From Acanthacorydalis orientalis (taxonomy: Eukaryota > Arthropoda > Insecta > Megaloptera > Corydalidae), in assembly GCA_034766995.1 (NCBI GenBank), contig CM068320.1, positions 11,717,687 to 11,781,686 on the forward strand: a stretch of DNA of 64,000 bases. Reading direction: 5' to 3'. A program made the position numbers and the translations under genes. A model generated the notes under the pieces. That model was not told where the DNA came from, did no database searches, and was given only the letters and a program-made list of their open reading frames with translations. Positions 1 through 14,247 of this stretch are shown in pieces (the stretch's first letter is position 1; each line of letters begins with the position of its first letter).

Positions 1-368
1 AATTAATTTAATCGGATGAATACACATATAATTTGATCTCAACAGATGATATGGTTTAGATATTTAAATGCCATCGTATATTCTAAACTATATTCCATGA
101 GTATTTCATTCAATGAACACTTGACAAAACGAAATCAAAAAACGTAGGTACTTATTTAAAAAACAAAACGAAAGTATAATTTAGGGCGAACGTTTGGTAT
201 ACATTCAGAAGTTTCTGGGTCACTGTCATTTGATAGGTTTTTATTAATTAAAGATGAAACCCGTGTCATTGTTTTGATTTTTTTCTGAACATTCAATATA
301 TTGGTAACACTTTTATCTAGATCACTTAAAATATTATTGAGCGCGATCAGTGTCTAAATTAACATATA

Positions 369-429
<61 letters not shown>

Positions 430-483
430 CAAATTCATTGAAATGATATTTAAAATTTAAATTAAATTAATTAAATCTTCAGC

Positions 484-529
<46 letters not shown>

Positions 530-982
530 TATATATATATATATATTTCCAACTGAAAATAAAGAAGTCTACTATTCTATAAGAAAAAAAAATTGTAATT
601 GATTCAAACTTCTGTTTTAATCGATTACTGAATTGGTTTCTCTCTTAAAAACGATAACAAACTATATACAGTTATTAATTAGTTGTTAATTTGTTTCTTT
701 TAATAAATGTAAAGATAATTGTGAAACATATTAAAATCACGTAGATATTTCTTATTATATGTTCTTACAACTATATTAAATGAAATTAAGAAAATAAATG
801 CTGTTTTTTAAATATATTTTCAATAAATCATTATATTTATTTAAGTATTTCTTAAAAAAATTATATATTATTAAGCACAGGAAAATATTATTTTTTTTAT
901 ATAACCAAGTTATTAAAGTGAAAATAAATATAAAATAAAAGTTAAAAATATTGATTTTAAAATATGTTGGAAAAACAGCACA

Positions 983-1015
983 GTAGATATATTATTTTTT
1001 AAATAATATATCTAC
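983..1015. repeat. Perfect 15-bp hairpin
   Basis: The arm GTAGATATATTATTT (983-997) is followed by a 3-base loop and its exact reverse complement (1001-1015). Palindromes are frequent in such AT-rich DNA, so no function is claimed. Confidence 0.6.
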
Positions 1016-1056
1016 GTCAATAATACTATTTTTCTCTATATTTTTTCAACAATATG

Positions 1057-1093
<37 letters not shown>

Positions 1094-1800
1094 AATATAT
1101 AAATATTTAAATAAGTAAATTTTACAAATATATAAATAATTTTTCATTATATAAAGATAGTTTAAAAAAAGACAACATATTCACAGTGTTTTTTTTAATT
1201 TTTTGTCTTTATTTATTCAAATTATAAAAATTGAAAGTCATTAATATGGTTATATTTCTTTATTTTTATATTTCTTATAAATTAATTCCCATTTTCAAAT
1301 AGCTTTTTTTACACATTGTATACTTTAAACATTATATTCTTCTTATATGTGTATTATTTTTTTCTGTATTTTATAAATAAACACACGTGTATATATATAT
1401 ATATATATACGAACATATAAATAGACATAATTATGATTAAAACCACAACACGAACAACTGAGTTTCGCTCTTGATACATAATTACACTTAATTGTTTATA
1501 GTATCCTATGTATTTATTATTGAAATACTTTTTTATACTTTCATAAAACTTTTTGAAAATAGATATTTGTTTTTTTATTAACCTAGTCCAAGATTAGTGG
1601 ATGATAAATACAAATCTACTTTCTCTGAGTGTTACTTTTGAAAAGACTTTCATCAAACTATAAGTTGTAATAGATTGATCAACTTGTACTTCTACATTTG
1701 AGGGCGTTTTTTTGATTAAATATTTCAATATTAAATTACAATACGTATACATTTTGGAATACTTTTATTTCGCGGTGTCATTATATATACAATCTGTTTA

Positions 1801-1803
<3 letters not shown>

Positions 1804-1894
<91 letters not shown>
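1804..1894. repeat. (TA)n microsatellite
   Basis: About 90 bp of near-pure TA with one GTACA interruption close to 1846. Confidence 0.95.
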
Positions 1895-1898
<4 letters not shown>

Positions 1899-2036
1899 TT
1901 CGTTATTACATTTAAAATATTTATAAATTAATAATTAATATATTTATTATACTTGTAATTCAATATAAATATTGTTTATTTAAAAAAAGATTTAAAAGAT
2001 TAAAAAGTTAATCAAATATAATATTTACACACACAT

Positions 2037-2083
<47 letters not shown>

Positions 2084-4273
2084 TTCACAATATAGTATGT
2101 CATAATCATTTCAAATGAAAATAATACTCAATAAGAAAAAGATACATTAATTTCATTTTCTTTATATTAAAAAGAGACAACATAAATAAGGAAATTCAGA
2201 GAAATATATTAACAATGAAAAATATTTAATAATCACTTTTTGAACATTTTTGATTAGAAAAGTGTTTGTACTTTGTGAGGCGAAAGAAATATGCATTAAA
2301 ATTAAACCGATGATAACTATAAAGACATATGTAATTTTTAATACATTAATGTAATATTTTCAACAATATTTACAAAAATTTTATATTTTATAAAATATAT
2401 ATATCTTAACTTCTACCGATTTTTATATTTTAATTAATCGAAGTTATCAATTTTTTTCTAGAATATGTGTATAGATCACAAATTATTTTCTACTTATTCT
2501 TTATTATCTACTAATAATTATTTATTCTTAAATAGGGCATATTTAAATAATCTATAAATTAAAAAGTGTATACAAAAAATAACCTAAATTCAATGTCATA
2601 CACCTACATGCATTTTTTGACTAACAGTTTAACATCTAACCACTACATCTTGGTAAATTTTATTTTATTGCAGTGAAACAATAAACACCACAAATGTTCT
2701 TAACCACAACTGAAAATAAATTTCTAGTATACCTGCAACAAAAAAAATGAGATCTGAACAACTAATGAAAACCACTGATACGAGAATATTCAATAGAAAA
2801 TATCGTGTTCTTTCTGAATAATATTCATTTCAAATAATAATAACTTTATTAGAAAAAAGTAGTTAATGAGTAATAAAATCTTAACAATATATAAAGATTA
2901 AAAGTTTAAAATGAAAATTAATAGGATTTATAAAAGTATATATGCATGTATATAGAGAAAGAACAATAAAAATGTAAATAGGGCGAAGAACATACATTTC
3001 GTTTTTACATATTTAGTTAAATATTAAACCTTTTCATTCTCAAGCAATTAATATCTTGTAAAAATATTAAAAGTATGTTTTTGATAAATTAATTTGAACT
3101 TTCTAGAAAAAAATAATATTTTTTAGCAGTCATCAAGACACTCATTGCAAGAGTTTAAGATGTTGGTATATTTTCTAAAAAAAATACACACAAATTATAC
3201 ATTAACTTCATTAGTAATGGTTTGAAAACTATTGAAGATGTATTATTTTTTGTCATATTGACATGATTTTAATTTATTAGAATAAATAATGACCACATTC
3301 TTTTAGTAAGAATGTACTTAATTTCAAGACCACATGACATTTGAATTCAATCTAGATTTTTTTATGGCAATATTGAAAGTACTGTGAACAATTAATGTCA
3401 AAATGTATTAGCAAATAAGAATAAATTTATTTTTTAATTCTAATATAGATTTGTATCACACAATTATATATATATATATATATGAATAATAAAAACATTA
3501 TTTTTTTATATTAGTTAAAATAATCAATCTCTCTTGACAAAAGCTGTAGATTAAATTATTTTCATAAATTTTACAGCTACCACTTAATAATATAATCTGT
3601 TTAAATAACACATGTTATATTTACTGTTTCAGGGAATATAAGAGAAAATATATTCTTTCATTATAATTTGAAAATATTTTGATTGTTGTACATTTTGTAT
3701 AACAATTTATAATAAAATATTTATGTATAGATTTGTCTCCAAAAGACATTCTTTTAATTTTACATACAGATTTAGAGATATACAATGAACAACAATATTT
3801 ATAAGCATAGGGTACACAATAAATAGAGGAATATTTGTGTCCGTTTTTTTTGTATCATTTGAGAGTTAATTTGAAGTTTTTTTTTCCAGAAAGAAGATAT
3901 GTTTTTGTGCCTTTAATATAAATTAATTTAAATGTACACATTTTTTAATAAACAATATATTTGTAAAATAAAGTATATAAGCTTATTTAAAATTAAAATA
4001 AAAGAAATTATATTTCTACTATTGGACAAAATTAAAATATTCTGCATCTCTTTAAAGAAACGTACGTGAACACATGATTACATAAAACTTTTGCTTATTT
4101 TGTGTTTATTTTGGTAAAACTTATGTGTTCTAGTGTGTAGGATACAATTATTAAAGTATCTTCCTGTTAAATCAGAATCCAAATGTAAAAATTCAATTTT
4201 CTTTAAATTTTGCTAATGCATATTTTATTAATAAAAACACTATTTTTAAAACAAATAGAAAAATATGTATTAG

Positions 4274-4304
<31 letters not shown>

Positions 4305-4310
<6 letters not shown>

Positions 4311-4356
4311 ACAATCATCAGCCTCTGTCAATCCACTGCTGGATAAAGGCCTTTTC

Positions 4357-4361
<5 letters not shown>
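4305..4361 (-). mobile_element. RTE-type LINE 3' tail (fragment)
   Basis: Read on the minus strand, this piece ends in a short reading frame of the type KMEKAFIQQWIDRG followed by stop codons and GATGATTG. That is the usual end of the RTE-clade endonuclease/reverse transcriptase ORF. The same tail, in another copy, ends the longer fragment at 20,300-20,680. It is flanked on both sides by (TA)n tracts (4276-4304 and 4362-4390). Only the extreme 3' end is left, so it is a dead truncated insertion. Confidence 0.6.
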
Positions 4362-4389
<28 letters not shown>

Positions 4390-5035
4390 ACGAGTAATAA
4401 AAATAACATATTTTTAAGATATATAAAAATATATATAAATTTGATTTTGTGTCCAAGTAATTGATTTTTATTTCGTTAAAAAAAACTAGATATTAATTTA
4501 AGAGTATTCTTAATTTTTATATTATAACCGGTTTTATTATAATTCAAAAATGAAACTTTAAGAAGCAATAAATTATATGCAAGTAACATTTTGAAAATCT
4601 TTTCTCAAAATGTTATCTCCTATAATATTAAATGGTATTTAATTTGAAATTGAAAAACATGTGGATATTATTTATGATGTGCTCCACTTTTACTGGTTAC
4701 AAATTACTGGATTTAAGTTATTATTTAAACCAAATATATTCATTTTAACTTTCTTATTTTACTTTTTAAAATAAGTTTATTTTTTGTTTGTGTTGGTTTT
4801 AAAAATAAAAGTACCTTAAATTATTGAATTATTTACATAAAATACTTGTAGTAGTGTGTATATATATATATATATCACATATACTAATATTTGTAAGTAT
4901 TTTTATTCTTCTTTTTTTCATAAAGATGTTCAATATATATTATTCACTACTTGTGAATTACGTTTAATTTATGTATCTAAGGTTAATTATTATTATCATT
5001 CGACTCACTTATAAAATATATAGAAATTTAATAAT

Positions 5036-5084
<49 letters not shown>

Positions 5085-7170
5085 AATAAATGATGATCTA
5101 CACTGAAAGTATTTGAATTATACTGTTATGAGAAATAGGCAAATAGGCACAGAAAAAAAATAATTTCATAGATAATATATTACTATTTTATATTTTAATT
5201 GACCCAGTAATAGCAATCTCAGATTCCTATCCGATCTACTTTTATAATCAATTAATAACTAAGTATATAAATATCCGTTCAAATATACAACGATTATACG
5301 AAATTTAATTTATTATTCATTTTTTAACATTCATCTGTCAAAAACAACAATGTTTGCATTAAAAACTATATTTTTAGGAAAAATCGTAACATTTTTAAAT
5401 GATTGAAGGTAATTACAATAATTATGTTTCATAAACAATTATATATTTATTAGATTATTAATTACAAACGTATTAATATTATTTGTTTCAAATACTTGTT
5501 TCAATTTCTTATAGTTGGTCTTCAAAGATTATTAACATTTAAATACTTATTTAAATAGGATATCAGTATTAGATAACAAAATAATTATTTTAAACTATTT
5601 ATATCAATGAAAAATGAAATATAATTATATATGCATTCGATATTTAAATATAACTTTGACATTTTTTGCCTAAAATAATATTTTTTTGAATAAAATTACT
5701 TTTTTCAAAAAACTTTGTATTAAGAAATATTTCAATGTTTTATTAAATTAAAACATGGAATTTAAAACAAACAATTTGCGACATAATTTACTGTTATTTT
5801 TGTTTAGATTTAATCCTCGAATAAATTGAATTTATATTTAAACAAAATTTAAGTACTGATTTGTTCTAAGACGGTTTTAATATATTTTATTAAATATAAA
5901 AACAGTGTAACACATTGGACATCATAAATTCATTTTCATAATACATTGTTGTCTCCGAATCTTTTTTTATAACTAATATAATTTAGGATACATTAACTAT
6001 TTATTATTAATTATTTTTCTAGCAATTGCTGTATCTAAGATATGTTCATTTATTTCTTTATAATTTATAACTTCCTTTCATATTCTTAAATTCATTATAA
6101 AATGAAAACCTAAAATCTGATATTCTTTATTTTAAATGATCATAATTTTCCAAATTCAGTTAACGTTTTATTTTCTGAAATGCAAATTATAGAAAAATAT
6201 GTATAAATTACAATATATATATATATAATTTTAATTATTGTTTAAATTATTCGTGAATTATTATTTTAATATCGAATATTTATAATAAAAATATAGGACT
6301 AGTAAACACAACAATGTTATTAAATGTTCATAATTATAAATTTTTGCATCTGAAATGTATAATTTGGTTTTTGAGTTCTTCACATTCTCGATTTTATCAC
6401 ACCTTTCCATACTTCAGAATAAATGTATAATTTACTTTTATAATAAGTATAAAAATTATTTCAAGCTTCGTTCAATTAAACAATTTTATTTCCATATACT
6501 ACACGGTTTATAATTTTCTTGTTTTTTTTTTTTATTATAATACTTAAGTAATAAACTAGAATTACCTTCACTTTTTTATTAATTTAACCTAGTATACGTC
6601 TTAAGAGAAACAGACACCTATTTTAGAAATGAATACATTTCGTATAAATAAAAAACAGGAGACATACTTTTCATTTAAAAAATAAATTACATCTTCATTA
6701 AAGAATAACATGATAAAAAATAAAACTGTTTATTTTGTCGTCTCGTAAATTTCATGGTAAGAAAATTAAATAATGAAGAACTGTACATGTACTTAGAAGT
6801 ACTAAAAACGTTTATATCCATATATATATATATTATATACATTACATATATTCCATATATTCATACATACATACAAGTATGTATACATATATATATATAT
6901 ATATTAAATTTTTAAATGATAATGTAAATGTTAACGTAATCTTAATGTACAATTGTAATGTTATTGCAAGAAAATATAATATTCGATTGAATATAATAAT
7001 AATAATATCTTTAATTATTTAAAGGCATTTCCAAGAAAACTCTAATTATTGTCTTGTTTTTGTAGAAGTAATTCTGTTTATTAATAAAATCTACCCAAAT
7101 TGACACTATTTATTTTTTTATTTAATTAGACATTACTTTATTTAACTAAAAGCATTTCAACGATTGGTTG

Positions 7171-7220
7171 TTTATTGGTATTTTTGGGCGTTTCGACAGC
7201 TATGGTCATTAGCGCCCAAA
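7171..7220 (-). repeat. Dispersed motif copy A (GGGCGC..CGACAGC)
   Basis: On the minus strand it reads GGGCGCTAATGACCATAG, then CTGTCGAAACGCCC and a CCAATAA tail. Three related copies lie at 26,481-26,540, 31,804-31,860 and 38,200-38,250. The shared order of blocks (CTAATGA, GTCGA, CCCTAAA/CCCAAAT, AATAACCAA) marks a real interspersed repeat, perhaps the 3' end of a retroelement or SINE. This copy has GGGCGC and a matching GCCC at its two ends, so it could fold. Confidence 0.55.
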
Positions 7221-7627
7221 AAGCATTTCGAAAAGCATCTACTTCTTAAAGAAATATAAATATAAAATTATAACTTGAAAGTTTCTTATTTTTGTTGTGT
7301 ATAAACATGAATAATGTTTTTTTCTTATTTTGAACTGTACTAGTAAAAAACAAACAAGAAATTGAGATCTTTGTCGATTAACTTTTTTTAAAATAAAACA
7401 ACCATTTCTTATTCAACAGTTTAAATTTCAATTTCTTTTTGTTTAAAATAAATCGAAAACAAGTATTTCCTGTGAATTTTGTTAGACAGTTAAGTGTAAT
7501 TAACCTAATACTCAAAAGAAATATAAAAACTTAGTTGTCTTTCAAACAGGAAACACATAATAATAATGTGTTTATTTCATGACAAATAGAAATGGTTATG
7601 TATGTGTGTGTATATATATATATATAA

Positions 7628-7728
7628 TCAAAATTGTCCATAAAACACTTTATAAAACACTATATTGCAAAAAATTATCTATCTGCAACACTATATAGTC
7701 ATACTACATATATATATATATACATATA

Positions 7729-7762
<34 letters not shown>

Positions 7763-7890
7763 CACTCATCCATGATATCGAGTTATTTATTTGATATGTT
7801 TATTGTTTCATTCGGTTACATGTACGTGCTTATAATTGACAAGTCGGCTAGCGTAGTCAAGCAAAGCGAGTAGTTGGCGGAGCCCCCTAG
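7628..7890 (+). mobile_element. Non-autonomous Helitron-like element, copy 1
   Basis: It starts with TC (A|TCAAAATTGTCCA) and ends with CTAG|T after a GC-rich end (GGCGGAGCCCCCTAG) that can form a short stem. These are the classical Helitron boundaries: 5'-TC, 3'-CTRR, insertion between A and T, no target duplication. The 3' part carries the repeated AGCGTAGTCAAGCAAAGCGAG type motif. A second copy lies at 55,873-56,126 with the same start, the same TTCGGTTACAT-type middle and a similar GC-rich end. The interior holds (TA)n/(TG)n expansions at 7708-7762. No Rep/helicase is encoded. An open frame across it is not a gene. Confidence 0.6.
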
Positions 7891-7914
7891 TATATATATA
7901 CACGTGTATATATC

Positions 7915-8034
7915 ATTTCTCAAATGCCGTAAATTATCAATTTTTAGTTTAATTTTGTCAAAATTGTATTTTTTTTTTCTACCGATTTTCACAAAATTAA
8001 ACTGAAAATTGATAATTTACTCCATTTGAGAAAT
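7915..8034. repeat. Long fold-back (about 49-bp arms)
   Basis: The left arm at 7915-7963 begins ATTTCTCAAATGCCG. The right arm at 7986-8034 is its reverse complement with about four mismatches. The loop between them is 22 bases. It may be a MITE reduced to a hairpin, or a precursor-like hairpin RNA if transcribed. It begins 24 bp after the Helitron-like end. Confidence 0.7.
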
Positions 8035-9485
8035 AAATTTTTTTATGTTAAAATTGTTGATATCTTTCTATTCTTTTACATGTTCTTATTTTTAGTAAAA
8101 AAATTCGTAATATTCGATATGAGAATGTAGTAATATCATGAGATATTCTATTCACGACATGCGATTTGAATAAGATAATCATTTGCATTTAAAAACTTGG
8201 CAGAAACAAAAAAATCAGTACATTGACCATATTTTCTAAATAGAGCATATCATTTTTGAAAATGTAATTAAAAATTTGATTACGAGAATAATAAATATTA
8301 TACTAAAGTAGAGATATATAATAAAACTATATTTTGTTTGTAATTTTTATAAAGTAAAATCATTTAATTTTTTATATAATATCTTTGTATGAATTTAATA
8401 ATACAATAAATCTGATCTGTTTGCAACCAAATGAATGTATTGTTTTGACAAAAAGATATTTAAGATAATAGCTAAGTAATTCTAATTCTGCTAGCCTATT
8501 TTACTATCGTTAACTATCACAATATAATCTTTAGATACACATTAAGAACTTTGTATTAATTTTATTGAAGAAGATCTGTTAACAGTTTAAATTTAATTCT
8601 TTTAGTATGTTTTTTTCAATCATGAAAAACCGAATAAAAAAGAATATTAATAAGAGAATATAAAAATATATTTTATAAAACGTTTTATAACTTCATCATT
8701 AAAAACTGCCTCTTTAGGAGATTCTATATTTTTTTCCAGGAAATAATAACATTTTAAATCTGTCTACTCAGATAATGTTATACACTCAATTACTTTCGAC
8801 GATGCATAGTTTAATTTACAATCTGTTTCATTATTTTAATAACATGTAAGATTTAATTTTGGTATTTTTATTGTCCCTCTCACTATTTACTCCCAATAAA
8901 GTTATCGGTTTCGGATGTAATTTCTAATATATTTTTCTTAGCATTAGAAGAATCATTTTTATTTATATCAAAATTCTTCAACGGAATCATTTACTTCAAC
9001 GGTACTCTATATCTATTATTCCGTAAAACATTATATTTTTTATCCATGCTATTAGATTTATTCTCTATGATTATAAATATATATTTGTGAAAAAGAAATA
9101 TTTAAAATCTATAACCATATTTCTATCTTTACAAAAATGTACTAATAACTAACCAATATAACCAAAATACACTAATAACTAACTAACTATAACTAAAATT
9201 TGATCCTAAGTAAATAATTAATAAACTCTTAAAGTCAAGTCAAGAAACATGAATAAAGTGCAAGCCATAATGATATATTAAATGCCAACACATTCACAAA
9301 TAAACAATGTATTTTTGATCTTTATGACGAGATAAAACAAAAATTGTGATGAAACATTAAATACTGCACTATGTGAAGCATAAAATCTGTTTTCTGTACA
9401 ATCTGTTAGTGACGTGTCGCTAAGTCACATCGTAGTAGTTCACATTAGTTTCTTATAACACAATTCTAGGAACACTTGTATCCTC

Positions 9486-9550
<65 letters not shown>

Positions 9551-10518
9551 TTTTTTATTGAGAATAATAATAAACAATAAAATTCATGATTTTCTTCTCA
9601 AAATAAATTAATGTGTAGATTATTTAGTTTTTTAAAATACAAATGTGATCCAAATATGCAAACTGATACGATTAAAATTAAAGTATAAGAAGTATTTTTA
9701 AATATAAGTAAATGCATATAAAATTCTTCAAAATTGTAAAAATTTAGTCAATTTTAAGTATTGTAGAAAGAGGATTAAGATACTTAATGCATATATTTAT
9801 ACATAAATTGCGATTTTATAGCACAGTATTTTATCATAACGTTAGATATTAAAAATATGTCACTTTCAAAGCAACTTATTTTTTATTTGTCACTTTCAAG
9901 TAATAAACTTATAGTTATTATATTTAGTTTTTATAAATTTTCATTAAATTTTATTTTCTAAACATTTTTTTCCTCATGTTGTTAGAAATAAATTTCATAT
10001 GATAAGTAACACCCAAAAATAGTTGACTTCAAATTTAAGATTTAAAATTATGTTCTTTTCATAAGAAATAAATATTTTCCAACTTGGTGAAATAATCTGA
10101 ACGAAAATTAGACTTAAAATTTGATTGAAAGTGTAAATATAGTTGAACAATAACAAGTCACAAATTCTTCAAAATATATTAATAGCTTTTACTTTATTAT
10201 TTCGTTATAAAATAAACGTTTGTTCCAAAGTATTAAATACACAGTACAATGATTCAGTTCAATGTTTTAAAGTAATATTTCTAGAAATTTTTGCTCGGCT
10301 ATCTATCTATTAGTCATTTTTTAAGAACTATTTTAATATTATTAATTTTTTAATTATTTATCAGCTTAAGTTCATTCTTTTTTGTATTATCGATTTTTAT
10401 TTTCTTCTGCCCTGATTTTTATATTTTATTCCCTACTGTTATTAATGTACAAGTATAATCAGGATCATTTAACTGATATATATATTATTCTGCATATAAC
10501 GTTAATTTATATATATAT

Positions 10519-10554
<36 letters not shown>

Positions 10555-10587
10555 CTTGTAACCGTTACAATTTTATCTAGGAATATA
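8035..10587. other. Gene-free AT-rich stretch
   Basis: No coding signal is seen. A (TA)n tract of about 60 bp lies at 9490-9548. The segment 9398-9480 is a little richer in GC and unassigned. ACTAATAACTAACTAAC-like sequence near 9140-9195 resembles the tail of the dispersed motif at 31.8 kb. Confidence 0.6.
9490..9548. repeat. (TA)n microsatellite
   Basis: An uninterrupted TA run of about 58 bp. Confidence 0.95.
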
Positions 10588-11162
10588 TTAGGTTGGTAGC
10601 AAAATAATTGTGGTTTATAACCTTCAAATTCATATACATTTTTTTATTTAAGTGGTTTTAAATGATTCAGGACAGTTAGGCGTTAGTTATTCAACAATAA
10701 CTAACACCTAACTTTTGTCCAAACTTTTGAATTATTGTGCATTGTTCTGATTCAACTAACGCCTTCATTTGTTCGTTATGAACTGAAGGACGCCCGTGAC
10801 CTTCTTCATCTTCAACGCTCTCGTCTCCATTACGAAGTTTTGGAACCACCATTTCACCGTACGTTCCTTAACAGTACCCACACCAAAAGCATTATTTAGT
10901 TTACGAGCAGTTTCTTCCTCTTTACCACCCGTTTTGAACTCGTACAAAAAATGCTCTTATTTACTTTTTTCCATCTCTAATTCAATATCCTAATTTGAAA
11001 CAAAATTAATAATAAAACCAAAGTCGATGCTACCGGACTACAGACCGAAAAATGTACTTCAAAATAATATTAACATGAACTCGATGAAATGACACTTTCA
11101 ATGAAAAAAGTAATCTTAGAATTTAGGAAACAAAAATCGCAATTGTTTTCCTACCAACCTAA
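10588..11162 (-). mobile_element. mariner derivative, HTH-only, copy 1
   Basis: A 575-bp element with mariner-type inverted ends: TTAGGTTGGTAGCAAAA on the left, and the reverse complement of a matching end on the right (..TTTTCCTACCAACCTAA). It is flanked by a TA target duplication (10,586-10,587 and 11,163-11,164). The minus strand keeps the start of a mariner transposase: YEFKTGGKEEETARKLNN, a KERTVKWWFQNF helix-turn-helix signature and a GDE-like linker. A shifted frame then gives a second HTH (NEQMKALVES..KLGVSY). The catalytic DDD domain is deleted and frameshifts are present. The ends resemble the Hsmar1/cecropia-type mariners. Two sister copies lie at 25.1 and 31.9 kb. Confidence 0.85.
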
Positions 11163-11546
11163 TACATTAAAAAACGTGAATAATGATTATTTTTAATTAA
11201 TAATATTAGACACACCCAACTACAAAAAATATAAATGAACAGTAAAATGTTTAATAAATGAGTTGGAATCGAGATTAAGATTTTTAAAAAGAAAAGAATG
11301 TGAACTTTTATAAAAAGTAGCAACTCAGACAACATGTGTGACCGAAGATATAAAGTATTTCGATCGGAATTTTAAGATATTTAATAACCAGTACGCACTT
11401 ATTACATTCATAAATAAGATCATTTACTCAGCGTGAACACAATATATTTGAAAACTAGATTAGTAAGGTAACTAGTTATAAACGTCTAATCATTATTCAT
11501 CATCGATATATGTGTGCTTATATATGTATATAATTAGATATATGAA

Positions 11547-11593
<47 letters not shown>

Positions 11594-11848
11594 ATATGAT
11601 ATATTATATTTTATAAAGTGCTTAGATTAAAAAAGATATAATCTTTAATTTAATACATATCTTATTTTCCAAACTTGTAAAAGTAATGTCATAGGAAATT
11701 TCAAACAAGAAAATTTATGAAAACGATCTTGTATCTAAAATATTAAACTCAAGTCAATAGAAAACAACATATTTATAAATATTTGAAATATATTAAAAAA
11801 CACTGATTACTTCAAATCCTACATTTATTTATTGTGGTTTGTAGTTTT

Positions 11849-11903
<55 letters not shown>

Positions 11904-12289
11904 GAAAAGTAGAAGTAAACCATTTATGTTTTATTTATTCGCTTGTAACAGTCTTATTTTAGTTTTTATTATGTTGTTGTTTGTTCAACACTCAAATTAA
12001 ATTTGATAAGCGATCAAAACGTTGGCATAAATTAATAACATTTTGAACATTTTCTTATGGAACAAATAAAAACAAAAGTATCTGTTTATTTTAGGGCTAA
12101 TTCTTTTATTAAATAAAATATAATTTTAATTTTTCTTAACAATTCATTAAAATCTATGTTTCTGATTTAAATGCACTTGAATTGTCAATAATATACATTT
12201 GGATTATTAATACTATAATATTATATAATACTATATTGTCCTGGCGGGGCTTTCCCTTAGGATCAATTGAATGTCTACTTTCCGCACCT

Positions 12290-12345
12290 ATTTTCGGCAT
12301 AAGTACCATCTTCAGATGGCAGGAAGATTCTTTTTTTTTCAAATC
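12290..12345 (-). repeat. CTGAAGATGG motif, retroelement-like
   Basis: The minus strand reads CTGAAGATGGTACTTATG, then CCGAAAATAGGTGCGG. TGAAGATG followed some 15 bases later by CGAAA resembles a motif at the ends of many insect retroelements, and the better-matching group at 18.6 and 45.2 kb. This is inference from a short match. Confidence 0.25.
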
Positions 12346-13559
12346 GTATTATTATCATTAAATTATAAACCAATTTCAAATTAGTATTCAAAATACACCT
12401 GAAAATCGTATTCGTGCCAAAACCGGTCACGTAAAGCAGACATTTAATTGATCTAGCGGAAAAGGACTTCTCAAACAAAATATCAACGAGATCACTGGTA
12501 TATACTTTTACAATTATAATTATTTGCATTAATAAAAACAACACGTTAGATTTGGTGAATGTATCCAGTGACAGAAGTTTCTTTAGACATACAGCCTGGC
12601 ACATTCTCCACTTAAATCTAAAAATAATTGGTTCCAGAAGGCAAAATCAATTTATTTCAGGACTTGACTATTCTATTAAATATTTGATATTAATTATCTT
12701 TTTAACTTTTTTATAATATTTTCCTTTAAATTTATAATTATAATCTTTGTTATCTGCACAAGATAAAACAAAAAAATTGATGAAATTGCTACATGTTTAA
12801 TATAATGATTAAAACGACGAGTTAGTTTTGCAAGTTCTCTTTTTTACTTAACTAATCTCCCCCAGTTCTTTTATTATTTAAATAAGTGTATCAAAGCTTA
12901 TAACATTTGTTTAAAATGAAACGACCTACTTTTCTTTGTATTTACACAATATTCGAAGTTTTGCACATAAGAGTTGCTATTCGCATATTAATACAGTAAT
13001 TTTAAAATGGTTTCACTTGCGTTAAGTAAGCTTTTTCTCCTAATTTTGTGTCTTACAGCTTAATCCTTTTCATTACAAAATTCAGAATAATATGAGATTT
13101 AATAAGAACAATATCTTCCATATATTGTTAAATAATTAAATATAGTTTATATTATTATGAATAACAAAATAGCATTGATGTAAAAGTTGGTAAATATTTT
13201 GTATTATTCAAGATTTATCATATTAAAAATTTAATTATTTGAGTTTAGTATTTTAAAAAATATTTTTACCGTATTATATACTTATATCTGTATATAATTC
13301 GAATTAAAATAGGTTTTCTAATAAAAAATGCTTAGTATTTAATTATTCATCATTTACGATTCTTATTCATGAACATTTTGATAGAGATACTGCCATTCTT
13401 AAAGAATAAAGTACAGAAATATATTTTATTCCAAATGTTCGTACTCTGAAAATGATAGAGTAGCCATTGAAATCGAATAAACCACAATCCAAGTGATCAA
13501 TAATTAAAAATTAAATATTTTCGATCACAAAAACTCTTTGCGTTCTTTACGGTGAGTGA

Positions 13560-13599
13560 ATTAATAATGAATAATAAAATATAATTATTCATTATTAAT
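13560..13599. repeat. Perfect 16-bp hairpin
   Basis: ATTAATAATGAATAAT at 13,560-13,575 is repeated as its exact reverse complement at 13,584-13,599 around an 8-base spacer. Confidence 0.6.
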
Positions 13600-14187
13600 A
13601 ATTTGAAGATATAATGTTGGTTTTTAAAAGATAAATTTAACTTTTAACTTTAATTGTATTCAAATTCAATTTCCAGTTTCAATTCCATTTATAAATTAAG
13701 TCGGTATGCCCTATAACCAATGTGATATACTTTTTTTCTCAATATGGTTAATTTTATAATTTCTTAAATTATTGTATTTAAATAAACACTACTAAATTAT
13801 ATATACATAACAGGAATATTCTAAAATAATTTCAATTTTGAATGAAAGATTCTGATTTATTCTTAATGTTCCTTAGTTGCAAGCAAAGTTATTTAATGAA
13901 ATTTTATATATTGTAATAGTTTCGCACTATATTTCTTTTGAGAGCATGTGCACGAAATATTCTTTGATTTTGAATAAATTGTGAATTACAGTATACAAAC
14001 TATTAGAAACACATACACATTAGTGTAATTCGAAACGTAAAAAGTAGTCTATGTCACAAATACTCGACCAGATGACTTCACTTGTTAAATATTAAAACAG
14101 TTACTATTTAAAGATTACAGTTCAATTGAATATATTTAATCTAAAAATAAAAGTTACAGTTCTAGTTTAATCACAAATTTCAATTTA

Positions 14188-14244
<57 letters not shown>

Positions 14245-14247
14245 GTA

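Larger units (their letters stand above)
1..7627. other. Gene-free AT-rich stretch
   Basis: No open frame here resembles a protein. The stretch holds many (TA)n tracts (for example 369-426, 487-546, 1804-1894, 2042-2075, 4861-4875), a (TA)n(TG)n tract at 5041-5084, a small perfect hairpin at 983-1015, an RTE LINE tail at 4305-4361 and a short dispersed motif at 7171-7220. The slightly less AT-rich part at 175-350 is unassigned. Confidence 0.6.
11163..14247. other. Gene-free stretch downstream of the first Osiris gene
   Basis: Holds (TA)n at 11,549-11,588, 11,855-11,899 and 14,192-14,246, a hairpin at 13,560-13,599, and the retroelement-like motif near 12.3 kb. Open frames at 12.15-12.60 kb on the minus strand do not resemble a known protein. 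Confidence 0.5.

Noticed and set aside
7634..7873. 79-codon plus-strand frame, and the similar one at 55,851-56,063
   Set aside because: Both lie wholly or mostly inside Helitron-like elements and are not conserved as proteins between the two copies.
10796..10993. Plus-strand frame of 65 codons
   Set aside because: Antisense of the mariner HTH region in the 10.6-kb element.
12154..12604. Two overlapping minus-strand frames of 62 and 109 codons
   Set aside because: Neither resembles a known protein. The only notable words (PSEDGTYAENRCGK, HLKMVLMPKIG) are translations of a short retroelement-like motif in two frames.
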